DNA of 64,000 bases from Thiodiazotropha sp040507035 (GTDB taxonomy: Bacteria; Pseudomonadota; Gammaproteobacteria; Chromatiales; Chromatiaceae): contig JBEVVR010000035.1 in the NCBI GenBank assembly GCA_040507035.1, forward strand, positions 199,497 to 263,496. The letters are read 5' to 3'. The notes under the pieces were generated by a model, which was given only the letters and a program-made list of their open reading frames with translations, was not told the DNA's origin and ran no database searches. Every line of letters starts with the position of its first letter. The first letter of the stretch is position 1. A program made the translations under genes and the position numbers. Below, in pieces: positions 1 to 8,324 of this stretch.

Positions 1-2
1 TG

Positions 3-1004
3 GCAAAGATGGATCTGCTCAAGGTCGTCAGGGAGAAACGGGTGATGATGGTAATGGCAAACCTCGCTCTCGGAGCTTATCAACAGCGTCTCGCCGACCA
101 GTTTGGTATCGCACCGGGTGAGGAACAGCGGCAGGCAATCCGTCTGGCCCAGGAATCCCACCGCCCACTGCTACTCATCGACCGGGAGATCAGCACCACC
201 CTGAAACGGGTAGCCGGAAACCTTTCATGGTGGAAACGCTTCACCCTGTTTAGTGGCATCATTGCCACCATTGTCTCCAAGGATGAGGTCACCGAAGAGG
301 ATATCGAGCATCTCAAAGAGGGTGATATCCTGGAGACCACATTCGCCGAATTCGCTGAAGACCGCCAAGACCTCTATCTTCCGCTGATCGATGAGCGCGA
401 CCGCTATATGGCGGCGCGTCTGCAGCAGGAGGTGGAGAGCAAGGGTCACGAGGATCTGCTGGTTGTCGTTGGTGCCGGCCATATGAACGGTATTGCTGGC
501 TACCTCGAGAAGGCAGAAGCCTCTCCTGGGGAGCGTATCAAGGCACTTGAGCAGGAACCGAAACCGAGTCGCTGGCCGAAGCTTATCCCCTGGGCAATTG
601 TGCTGCTGGTATTGAGCGGCTTTGTTGTCGGCTTTCAGCGCAGTCCCTCCCTGGGCTGGCAGCTGGTGGTTGACTGGGTGGTCATCAATGGCGGTCTTTC
701 CGCCCTTGGCGCACTCCTGGCTGCCGCCCATCCATTGACAATCTTCACCGCTTTTGTCGCCGCCCCATTGACCTCGCTCAACCCGGCGGTAGGTGCAGGC
801 ATGGCAACCGCCGCGGCCGAACTTTTGCTACGCAAACCCACTGTTGCCGATTTCGCTCAGCTTCGCAATGACACCACGAGCTTTCGCGGTTGGTGGAGAA
901 ATCGGGTTTCACGCACCCTACTGGTATTCTTATTCAGCACCCTGGGATCGGCAATCGGGACCTATGTCGCAGGCTTTAGGATCTTCGAGCGCCTGGTCGA
1001 TTGA
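3..1004 (+). CDS. TraB/PrgY-family membrane protein, 5' end cut by window
   Basis: The reading frame is open back to base 3, so the true start lies outside the window and this is the C-terminal part of a longer protein. A GAGHMNG stretch near base 470 matches the conserved GxGHxxG-type motif of TraB/PrgY/GumN proteins. After about base 580 the protein turns hydrophobic with three to four predicted membrane spans, which suits the bacterial TraB subgroup that carries a C-terminal membrane region. The biochemical role of this family in proteobacteria is not settled; members resemble pheromone-shutdown proteins and are sometimes proposed to be proteases. It converges with cca, with only 11 bases between the two genes. 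Family call is good; function is unknown. Confidence 0.75.
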   Translation, partial: AKMDLLKVVREKRVMMVMANLALGAYQQRLADQFGIAPGEEQRQAIRLAQESHRPLLLIDREISTTLKRVAGNLSWWKRFTLFSGIIATIVSKDEVTEEDIEHLKEGDILETTFAEFAEDRQDLYLPLIDERDRYMAARLQQEVESKGHEDLLVVVGAGHMNGIAGYLEKAEASPGERIKALEQEPKPSRWPKLIPWAIVLLVLSGFVVGFQRSPSLGWQLVVDWVVINGGLSALGALLAAAHPLTIFTAFVAAPLTSLNPAVGAGMATAAAELLLRKPTVADFAQLRNDTTSFRGWWRNRVSRTLLVFLFSTLGSAIGTYVAGFRIFERLVD

Positions 1005-1015
1005 GATGAAATTTC

Positions 1016-2284
1016 TCACTGCGCCGGGGTAGTGAAACTGCGCATCAATTCACCTATGCGCTCGATTCGCTCCCTCTCAATGGCATCGCCAAGCAGCCTA
1101 CCCATCAAGCTGGCATCCTGGGTTGCCGATGTCACCTCAGCGGCTGCCCGGTAGAGTCGCATCAGATCCTCCCCCTGGGGGTAGGGGCGCTGGTGAAATC
1201 CACCCCGTCCCTGGAAATCCGCCTGACAGACCAGAATGAACTGGTGCAGGCGCTGGGGCTGACGAAATGCGCCCAACCCGGTGAGCATTTTGAGCACTGT
1301 TTTAGGACGCAGTTCGTGGAGGCGGTGGAGGTAGCCGTGATAACTGGCGCTGCTGCGTGCCAACTCACGAAAACGTTTGGGGGCGCTGATACGATTGCAG
1401 AGCTGGTCGATTAACCGGGTTCCTCGCTCCTCGTGGCCGTAGTGACTGGGCAGTATCCGCTTTGGCGTGGTCGCCTTGCCAAGATCATGGGTCAAGGTGG
1501 CAAACCTGACTTCCAGATCTTCACTCAAATCCACCGCAACCTGAAGTGCCATCAGGGTATGCTCACCGCAATCCACCTCAGGGTGCCAAGCGGCCGGTTG
1601 AGGGACGCCAAACAGGGCATCGAGTTCCGGAAAGATAGGCCGCAGTGCGCCTAAAGAACGCAGTAGTTCGAAGAATTGCCTCGGTTGTGTCTCACCGAGT
1701 GCACCACACAGCTCCTGCCATACCCGTTCTGCTACCAGGTTCTCCAATTGGCCCGCGACAACCATCTCTTTGATCAAGGCATGGGTCTCGGGAGCCAGGG
1801 TAAAGCCTAGATCGGCATAGCGTGCCATGAAGCGGGCAACCCGAAGCACGCGAATAGGATCTTCACTGAAGGCGTCTGAGACATGGCGTAATATCCGTCT
1901 CTGCAGATCATCTCTGCCTCCATGGGGATCGATCAAATCTCCACTCTCGTCCTCGGCCATGGCATTGATGGTGAGATCACGCCTGGCGAGATCCTGCTCC
2001 AGGGTAACCGATTCGTCATAGACGACCTCGCCACTGGCATTCGAGCGGCGGCACCGGGCAAGGGCATACTCCTCGTTGGTTTGGGGATGGAGAAAGATAG
2101 GAAAGTGGTTGCCGACCTGGCGAAACCCACGGGCCAGCATCTCCCCAGGGGTTGCCCCCACGACGACGAAATCCCGCTCTCTGACCGGTTTGCCCAATAG
2201 TCGATCCCTGACGGCCCCTCCTACCAGATAGGTCCTAATAACCGCGTATCTCCTTATATTTTTTGCGTGCGGCCTCGACTTCAT
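1016..2284 (-). CDS. cca: CCA tRNA nucleotidyltransferase
   Basis: Adds or repairs the 3' CCA end of tRNAs in the cytosol. The N-terminal nucleotidyltransferase core shows LVGGAVRD, then ERDFVVVG where the E. coli enzyme has DRD as its metal-binding pair, and RRDLTINAMA. A C-terminal HD domain is marked by THDLGKATTP, so this is the multifunctional gammaproteobacterial type with phosphohydrolase activity. Length from the upstream ATG is 422 residues against 412 in E. coli. That start adds about 15 unconserved residues inside the preceding DUF4124 gene. The homologous start would be an ATT codon at 2239, preceded by AAGGAGAT at 2255-2248 (see findings). It is probably co-transcribed with the DUF4124 gene. 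Confidence 0.95.
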   Translation of the reverse strand: MKSRPHAKNIRRYAVIRTYLVGGAVRDRLLGKPVRERDFVVVGATPGEMLARGFRQVGNHFPIFLHPQTNEEYALARCRRSNASGEVVYDESVTLEQDLARRDLTINAMAEDESGDLIDPHGGRDDLQRRILRHVSDAFSEDPIRVLRVARFMARYADLGFTLAPETHALIKEMVVAGQLENLVAERVWQELCGALGETQPRQFFELLRSLGALRPIFPELDALFGVPQPAAWHPEVDCGEHTLMALQVAVDLSEDLEVRFATLTHDLGKATTPKRILPSHYGHEERGTRLIDQLCNRISAPKRFRELARSSASYHGYLHRLHELRPKTVLKMLTGLGAFRQPQRLHQFILVCQADFQGRGGFHQRPYPQGEDLMRLYRAAAEVTSATQDASLMGRLLGDAIERERIERIGELMRSFTTPAQ

Positions 2285-2705
2285 CCTCGGCCTCTTTTAT
2301 GCGCTCGAAGTATTGCGGCCTGATGCGGCTTCTGCCCCCGCTAAGGTACTGTCGGTCATCATCACCGATCTCCTTACTCTGCTCCAGGTTCTCCTGCGCC
2401 TTATCCAACGCCTTACGTGCTTTGCTCAATTGCTCTTCACGAGATGCCTCTTTTTCCAGCCGTTTTGCCTGCGCCTCCTCAACCGCTCTGCGAATCGCGG
2501 CATTGCGCCTCTCCGTATCGAGTCTCGATGCTGCCGAGGGTCCTGGTTGAATCTCGATTTTTTCAGCCGATGCATCTGTCGCTGGCGGTGCATCGGTATA
2601 GGTTACGTTGCCATCCGCATCCACGGTGCGGTAGACATCTCCCGCCTGTAGTAGAGAGGGAAGCGCCAATAACCAAGCTGCCAGCATTATTCTGCGGATG
2701 TCCAT
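2235..2705 (-). CDS. DUF4124 secreted/periplasmic protein
   Basis: 156 residues from the ATG at 2705, chosen because it opens directly into a signal peptide (MDIRRIMLAAWLLALPSLLQA) and has GAGG six bases upstream; the frame stays open to 2774. The mature N-terminus (VYRTVDADGNVTYTDAPP) is the short DUF4124 beta-domain found in many proteobacterial envelope proteins. It is followed by a charged, coiled-coil-like helix rich in Glu, Lys and Arg. The molecular function of DUF4124 is unknown. Its stop codon lies within the 5' end of cca, so the two are likely one transcription unit. Confidence 0.8.
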   Translation of the reverse strand: MDIRRIMLAAWLLALPSLLQAGDVYRTVDADGNVTYTDAPPATDASAEKIEIQPGPSAASRLDTERRNAAIRRAVEEAQAKRLEKEASREEQLSKARKALDKAQENLEQSKEIGDDDRQYLSGGRSRIRPQYFERIKEAEDEVEAARKKYKEIRGY

Positions 2706-3088
2706 GCTGATCCTCAACGGGCTAAAGATTGGATTTTGACCTATAGACTGGGGGTAAGTCATGATTTTCACCACACTCCTATCTCAGGCTAGTCAAATCT
2801 TGTTTACTCTGATAACCATTAGACAACAATCTGCCTTTTTATTCACGACCCACATCAGGCACCGCCGGTGAAAATGAGTTAATCAGGTTTTGGCAACCAT
2901 TGTGGCTGTCATTTCTTCCATGAATCGCCTACAGTCAACCGAGATGGCAAGTTAATTGTTCACCTAATGTGAATCCAGGAAGGAAATGACTGACTTGGTG
3001 CTGATTGGCTCTGCACAGAGGGCTCTCTCTTGCTAAATTAGGGTACTGTAATTTCCATCTATGCCGATGCCTGGGGGATAGACTAGAT
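2706..3088. other. Intergenic region upstream of DUF4124-cca and PilZ genes
   Basis: A 383-base divergent intergenic space. Two small hairpins precede the PilZ gene: CTCTG-CA-CAGAG near 3010-3022, and AAATTA ... TAATTT near 3036-3055. I saw no tRNA, small gene with a good ribosome site, or recognisable riboswitch core. A c-di-GMP (GEMM) riboswitch was considered because of the PilZ neighbour, but the conserved core is not present. Confidence 0.4.
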
Positions 3089-3436
3089 ATGCATGATTTT
3101 ACCGAGAAGCGAGACTTTTATCGTATGGTGGTGAATGGAGAGGTGCGCTACCGCATCATAGGAGAGGGCCAGGTCTCCAACGGCAGGGTAAAGAACCTCA
3201 GCAATTCCGGATTGCTGATGACCTCTGACAGAGAGATACCACAAGCCACCAAACTCAACCTGGCAATCATCCCCGGGCAGAGCATCACCCCCCCACTGTT
3301 GGCCGAGGCGAGTGTAATCCGCTGCGACAGCGCCGGTAGTGATACCTATGACATCGCCTGCACCATCGATCGTATTTTGGCGGAGAGTGATATAGGCCCC
3401 GAGCTACTCGAGGGTCTCTCGACCAGCAGTGTATAG
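3089..3436 (+). CDS. PilZ-domain protein, likely c-di-GMP receptor
   Basis: 115 residues from the ATG at 3089; the frame is open further upstream to 3005, but the conserved domain begins just after MHDFTEKRDFYR. Both c-di-GMP-binding signatures are visible: RxxxR (RDFYR, residues 8-12) and NxSxxG (NLSNSG). This is a stand-alone PilZ domain with no output domain, so it probably acts by binding a partner protein. A purine-rich GGGGGA lies about 11 bases before the start, a rather long spacing. Neighbouring genes do not reveal the controlled process (motility, pili or exopolysaccharide are typical). Confidence 0.85.
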   Translation: MHDFTEKRDFYRMVVNGEVRYRIIGEGQVSNGRVKNLSNSGLLMTSDREIPQATKLNLAIIPGQSITPPLLAEASVIRCDSAGSDTYDIACTIDRILAESDIGPELLEGLSTSSV

Positions 3437-3482
3437 CAGTCACCAGAGCCCTGCTTTGGTGACTGTTATTTACAAACCCTGG

Positions 3483-3950
3483 TCAGTTTTTATATTTCTT
3501 GTGGCAGGCCTTGCATGCCTTGCCTGCTTTACTCAAGGCCTCGCCAATGGCTCCCTTGTCACCTTTGGCGGCGGTGCTGCTCAAGTTGCTCGCGGCCTCT
3601 CCCATCGCCTTGTACTTGGCCTCGAAATCATCGAACTCCATCCAGATTTCTGGTAGGGCGTCACTCTCTTCCGACTCGGAGTCCTCGGGGAACCCTGGCA
3701 GCAGATTTAGCGAGGAAGCCGCCGCCAAGTCACTTGCATGGGTGACAAAGGCCTCATGATCATAGGGAGTTTTACCCTTCATCATGTCGGACATCGCCTT
3801 CATATTCCAGCTCAAAACATTCATCAGGCCCTGGCGATATTCCACGGCCTTTTCGATCTCACCGGCGCCTATGGTGGAAACCGGTGACAACAGGGAAACT
3901 GTCAATATCGCCGGGATAACGGTTTTTGTGAACGTTAAGTTGCGTATCAT
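3483..3950 (-). CDS. Cytochrome c' family protein
   Basis: 155 residues with a signal peptide (about 28 residues ending near STIGAG) and a single haem-binding CxxCH (CKACH) close to the C-terminus. This position, within a four-helix-bundle-sized domain, is typical of class II cytochromes c'. Such periplasmic cytochromes bind NO and CO at a five-coordinate haem and are linked to NO detoxification in denitrifiers and sulfur oxidisers. The role here is inferred from the family. The gene stands alone, convergent with the PilZ gene. Confidence 0.88.
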   Translation of the reverse strand: MIRNLTFTKTVIPAILTVSLLSPVSTIGAGEIEKAVEYRQGLMNVLSWNMKAMSDMMKGKTPYDHEAFVTHASDLAAASSLNLLPGFPEDSESEESDALPEIWMEFDDFEAKYKAMGEAASNLSSTAAKGDKGAIGEALSKAGKACKACHKKYKN

Positions 3951-4083
3951 CGAAACCCCCTTGGATTCGATCTGTTGAATTATTGATATATTCTATAGTT
4001 GCAAACTAAAGACCAATACTTTTTTAGGTTACAATAGCGGCTCTGATCCGTACCTCACTCTCTGCCTCCTGATCAAGATAGAC

Positions 4084-7000
4084 ATGCAGCCAGCACCACG
4101 AATTCGTGAGATCCCATACAACTATACGTCCTTCTCAGACAGGGAGATAGTAATCCGGTTCCTTGGCAAGCCGATGTGGGCGTTGATCGAGGAGCTTCGG
4201 GGAACCCGCCGTACCGGGCGTTCAGCGAGGATGCTGTTCGAGGTATTGGGAGACATGTGGGTCATCAGTCGCAACCCCTATCTTCAGGACGACCTGTTGG
4301 AGAATCCGCCACGCCGAGAAGCCCTGATCGGGGCGCTGAAGCATCGTCTCGACCAGTTTGAGAAGCGTGCCAACAACAACCACAAGGCGATAACCCTGCT
4401 AGAAGCGGCACGGGAGGCGGTTACGAACTTCGAGGGGCGGTTTGACGAATTGAACAACCTGCGGCGGCGTACCAGGAAAAACCTCATCAACCTGACCCGT
4501 GCGGACAATGTGGATTTCAGCGGCATTGCCCGAGTATCCCATGCCACGGATGCAACCGACTGGCGGGTGGAAATTCCCTTTGTGGTAATTACCCCTGACT
4601 CGGAACAGGAGATCGCTCCCATCGTCAAGGCTTGTATCGACACCGGACTCACCTTGATCCCCCGTGGAGGCGGCACCGGGTACACCGGAAGCGCGGTACC
4701 TCTCGACCCCCACAGCGCCGTTATCAACACCGAGAAACTCGACTTTATCGAGGAGATCGAGTATCGCCAACTCCCCGGCGTGGCGCAGCAGGTAGCGACC
4801 ATCCGCGTCGGTGCCGGGGTGGTGACTCGTCGGGTATCCGAACGTGCCGAAGCCAACGGCCTCGCCTTCGCGGTGGATCCTACATCCCAGGATGCCTCCA
4901 CCATAGGCGGTAACATCGCCATGAATGCCGGCGGCAAAAAGGCTGTACTCTGGGGCACCACCCTGGATAACCTCGCCAGCTGGCGTATGGTCATGCCCAA
5001 TGGGGAGTGGCTTGAGATCGAGCGACTCAACCACAATCTGGGGAAGATCCACGAGCAGACCGAGGTAAGCTTCAAGCTCACGCGTTATCAGAGTGGGGGC
5101 GAGCGGCCCATCGGTGAACCTCAAATCATCAGCATGCCGGGTCGCAGCTTTCGCAAGGTGGGGCTTGGCAAGGATGTCACCGATAAGTTCCTTGCCGGAC
5201 TTCCCGGGGTGCAAAAGGAGGGGTGTGACGGATTGATCACCTCGGCGCGCTTTATTCTGCATCGTATGCCGCAGCAGGTGCGCACCCTATGTCTGGAATT
5301 TTTCGGCAGCGACATCGGCAAGGCGGTACCGGCCATCGTTGAGATCAAGGAGTATCTCGACAGCCATCCGGAGGTGTTGCTGGCCGGACTCGAACACCTG
5401 GATGAGCGCTACCTGAAGGCGGTCAAGTACTCCACCAAGGCGCCGCGCCATGAGCGTCCCAAGATGGTCCTGCTCGCCGATATCGCCAGCGATGACAGCG
5501 ATGACGTGGAACGTGCCGCGGCGGACGTGGTCCGCATGACCGAGGCCAGGGAAGGGGAGGCGTTCATTGCCAGCAGCCCCGAGGCACGGCGCAATTTCTG
5601 GCTCGACCGCGCCCGTACCGCGGCGATCTCAGCCCACACCAACGCCTTCAAGATAAACGAGGACGTGGTCATACCCCTGCACAGGCTTGCCGACTACAGC
5701 CGGGGGATAGAACGCATCAATATCGAAGAGTCGATCAACAACAAGATTCGCATCGCCGATGAGGTGCTTGCCTACCTTGCCTCAGACCACGCCCGCCACA
5801 ATGCGGATGACGATGTCGAGGCAAGCGATGAAAACCGCTCCATCCTTGAGGCCAAGCTCGATCTGGCACGTGAGGCGGTGGCAGAGACACGAGAGCGCTG
5901 GCACCGGCTGCTGTCGCAACTCGATGCCGACGCAGCTGAGCATCGTTCGCTCCTCGATGAATCGGCGCAGGATCGGATCCAACCCGGTGATCGCCTCCTC
6001 GATCTGTTGCTCAGGCGCGACCTGGCGGTCTCCTATCGGCGCGAGATCGCTAGCCGTCTCGATGAGATCTTTCCCGGGCAGGAGGTGCGTCAGATCCGCC
6101 ATGGGATGCGCGAGATCCACGCCCGCCTGCGCGATGACCGCCTCTTCGTAGCCCTGCATATGCATGCCGGCGACGGAAACGTTCACACCAATATACCGGT
6201 CCACTCCGACAACTACGCCATGCTGCAACAGGCGGATCGGATCGTTGATCGCATCATGGCCCTGGCCACCTCCCTCGGTGGGGCGATTTCCGGCGAACAC
6301 GGCATCGGCTTGACCAAACTGCAGTACCTGGAGCAGGAGAAGCTCACTGACTTTGCCAACTACAAGCAACAGGTCGATCCCCAGGACCGGTTCAATCGCG
6401 GCAAGCTGATCAGTGGCGCCGACCTGGAGTTGGCATACACACCTTCACTACGGCTGTTGGAACAGGAAGCGATCATACTGGAAGAGAGCGAGCTGGGGAT
6501 TCTTAACGACGAGATCAAGCACTGCCTGCGCTGCGGCAAGTGCAAGCCGGTCTGCATGACCCATGTACCCCGGGCCAATCTGCTCTACTCCCCGCGCAAC
6601 AAGATCCTTGCCACCGGACTGATCATCGAGGCCTTTCTCTACGAGGAGCAGACCCGTCGCGGCATCTCCAGAGCCCATTTTGCGGAAATGAACGATGTCG
6701 CCGATCACTGCACCGTGTGCCACAAATGTGAAAATCCCTGCCCGGTGAATATCGATTTCGGCGAGGTGACCACACTGATGCGAAAGATCCTCGTCGACCG
6801 GGGAAAAAAGCGACGCAGCATTGGCACCAGTGCCGCCATGGCCTTTCTCAACCTCTCCCACCCCAGGGCGATCCGCTGGATGCGCAAGGGGTTGGCGGAG
6901 TGGGGTTTCAAGGGTATCAATCTCGGCTATACCCTCGCCGGCAAGGCGGGGCTGCGCACCCCCGCGGAACGCCCGCCCAAGGCCACCACCGGCACGCCGA

Positions 7001-7935
7001 AGCCACGGACGATGCTGCTGGAGATGGTGCAGAAACCGATTCGTGTCGAGGCCCCTAGAGAGACCTTGCGGGATGCCTTGAGACTTGATGGCACCGACTC
7101 GGTACCGATTCTGCGCTATCCCGATAAGGTCAATGAAGAGAGCGATGCGATCTTCTATTTTCCCGGCTGCGGATCGGAACGGCTGTTCAGCGAAATCGGC
7201 CTGGCCACCCTGGCGATGCTGTGCGAACTGGGCGCGGAGACAGTGCTGCCACCAAACTACCTCTGCTGCGGCTATCCCCAGAGTGCCGCCGGCCTCCACG
7301 ACCGGGGACGGCAAATCACCACCGAGAACCGGGTGCTGTTTCACCGCATCGCCAACACCCTCAACTATATGGATATCAAGACCGTGCTGGTCTCCTGCGG
7401 CACCTGCATGGATCAGCTGCTGCAGTATCAGTTCGAGAAGATCTTTCCCGGTTGTCGCCTGCTCGATATTCATGAGTATATGCTTGAGCAGGGTGTGGCA
7501 CTGACAGGATCCCAACAGACCGAGTATCTCTACCATGACCCCTGCCATACCCCAATAAAACAATACAATCCACAACAGGTCGCCAGCCGGCTGATGGGCA
7601 AAGAGGTGGTACCGAGCGAGCGCTGCTGCGGTGAAGCAGGGACCCTGGGGACCAGTCGCCCCGACATTGCCAATCAGCTGCGTTTCCGTAAATTGGAGGA
7701 GCTTAACAGAGGCATGGATAGCCTGCTGCAACAGGATCAAAAGGGGCGGCCACCGCTTAAGCTTTTGACAAGCTGTCCCGCCTGTCTACAAGGTCTGAGC
7801 CGCTACTCAGACCAGACCGCATTGAAGCCGGAATATATCGTGGTCGAAACCATCAGACAGCTCCATGGCGAGCAGTGGCAACTGCGATTTACCGATCGAC
7901 TGCTGAAAGATGGAATCGAGATGGTATTGGTCTAG
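4084..7935 (+). CDS. Giant FAD-linked oxidase / Fe-S oxidoreductase (GlcD-GlcF type fusion with DUF3683)
   Basis: A 1283-residue single polypeptide. The N-terminal about 90 residues match the DUF3683 region (IREIPYNYTSFSDREIVIRF). A VAO-type FAD-binding domain follows, with PRGGGTGYTGSAVPL near residues 192-206. The C-terminal FAD-oxidase half carries HMHAGDGNVHTNIP and GEHGIG. Two ferredoxin-type cysteine clusters come next (CLRCGKCKPVC near 813, CTVCHKCENPC near 875). Two cysteine-rich CCG domains lie near 1022-1060 and 1104-1180 (CCGYPQ, CCGEAG). Known relatives oxidise 2-hydroxyacids such as D-lactate or glycolate and pass electrons to quinone; the substrate here cannot be told. A long helical insert separates the FAD subdomains. 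It stands alone as a monocistronic gene. Confidence 0.9.
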   Translation: MQPAPRIREIPYNYTSFSDREIVIRFLGKPMWALIEELRGTRRTGRSARMLFEVLGDMWVISRNPYLQDDLLENPPRREALIGALKHRLDQFEKRANNNHKAITLLEAAREAVTNFEGRFDELNNLRRRTRKNLINLTRADNVDFSGIARVSHATDATDWRVEIPFVVITPDSEQEIAPIVKACIDTGLTLIPRGGGTGYTGSAVPLDPHSAVINTEKLDFIEEIEYRQLPGVAQQVATIRVGAGVVTRRVSERAEANGLAFAVDPTSQDASTIGGNIAMNAGGKKAVLWGTTLDNLASWRMVMPNGEWLEIERLNHNLGKIHEQTEVSFKLTRYQSGGERPIGEPQIISMPGRSFRKVGLGKDVTDKFLAGLPGVQKEGCDGLITSARFILHRMPQQVRTLCLEFFGSDIGKAVPAIVEIKEYLDSHPEVLLAGLEHLDERYLKAVKYSTKAPRHERPKMVLLADIASDDSDDVERAAADVVRMTEAREGEAFIASSPEARRNFWLDRARTAAISAHTNAFKINEDVVIPLHRLADYSRGIERINIEESINNKIRIADEVLAYLASDHARHNADDDVEASDENRSILEAKLDLAREAVAETRERWHRLLSQLDADAAEHRSLLDESAQDRIQPGDRLLDLLLRRDLAVSYRREIASRLDEIFPGQEVRQIRHGMREIHARLRDDRLFVALHMHAGDGNVHTNIPVHSDNYAMLQQADRIVDRIMALATSLGGAISGEHGIGLTKLQYLEQEKLTDFANYKQQVDPQDRFNRGKLISGADLELAYTPSLRLLEQEAIILEESELGILNDEIKHCLRCGKCKPVCMTHVPRANLLYSPRNKILATGLIIEAFLYEEQTRRGISRAHFAEMNDVADHCTVCHKCENPCPVNIDFGEVTTLMRKILVDRGKKRRSIGTSAAMAFLNLSHPRAIRWMRKGLAEWGFKGINLGYTLAGKAGLRTPAERPPKATTGTPKPRTMLLEMVQKPIRVEAPRETLRDALRLDGTDSVPILRYPDKVNEESDAIFYFPGCGSERLFSEIGLATLAMLCELGAETVLPPNYLCCGYPQSAAGLHDRGRQITTENRVLFHRIANTLNYMDIKTVLVSCGTCMDQLLQYQFEKIFPGCRLLDIHEYMLEQGVALTGSQQTEYLYHDPCHTPIKQYNPQQVASRLMGKEVVPSERCCGEAGTLGTSRPDIANQLRFRKLEELNRGMDSLLQQDQKGRPPLKLLTSCPACLQGLSRYSDQTALKPEYIVVETIRQLHGEQWQLRFTDRLLKDGIEMVLV

Positions 7936-8324
7936 CCTGAGCCAACCTCAATCCGACGTATACTAACGAGACACCTCGGAGGTTCGTTGAGTATCCACCG
8001 TTAATCCTCAGACCGTGGTGCGTTAATACGCACCCTACATTTTTTTGGCGTAGGGTGCGGCTTGCCGAACCGCATAAGGTTCATCCGCCTGGCGGGAATA
8101 TAACGCCTATTAAACGCAATGGAATAGCCAAACCCACCCTGTTACAAGCCGCTGTTTGTGATACCGCTTCCATATTTTCTGACCAACCCATTGGCGACAA
8201 GGATTCGCCGCTGTAGTTTTCCTAGCCTATGCCGACAAACCGAAACATGAGGTCGATGCAGACTTGAGGCAGATCGGTGGTGGAATCGATCTGAAGATTC
8301 ACGATTACGGCTTACGAACAGGTT
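7936..8324. other. Intergenic region with repeat-like palindromes
   Basis: A 389-base gap between the FAD/Fe-S oxidoreductase and the CAP lipoprotein. Its left part holds the palindromic repeat described separately. Bases 8100-8324 show no gene with a convincing ribosome site; a short open frame from 8264 overlaps the lipoprotein in another frame and is not supported. Confidence 0.4.
8018..8075. repeat. REP-like palindromic repeat
   Basis: GTGCGT-TAAT-ACGCAC (8018-8033) overlaps CGCACCCTAC (8029-8038), which pairs perfectly with GTAGGGTGCG at 8050-8059 across a T-rich loop. A third stem, TGCGG ... CCGCA, follows. Strings of the type GTAGGGTGCG are widespread dispersed repeats in proteobacterial intergenic regions; this is known from general experience, and copy number in this genome cannot be seen here. 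The T-run between the arms could also help end transcription of the upstream gene. Confidence 0.6.

Noticed and set aside
2998..3088. c-di-GMP riboswitch upstream of the PilZ gene
   Set aside because: Hairpins are present but the conserved GEMM core and tetraloop-receptor sequences are not.
5860..5880. CACGTG as an additional parS site
   Set aside because: Only the central six bases match; flanks are not palindromic. The same holds for CACGTG near 32332.
6448..7740. A 430-residue open frame antisense to the FAD/Fe-S oxidoreductase
   Set aside because: The sense protein has all expected cofactor motifs across this span; the antisense frame shows no domain.
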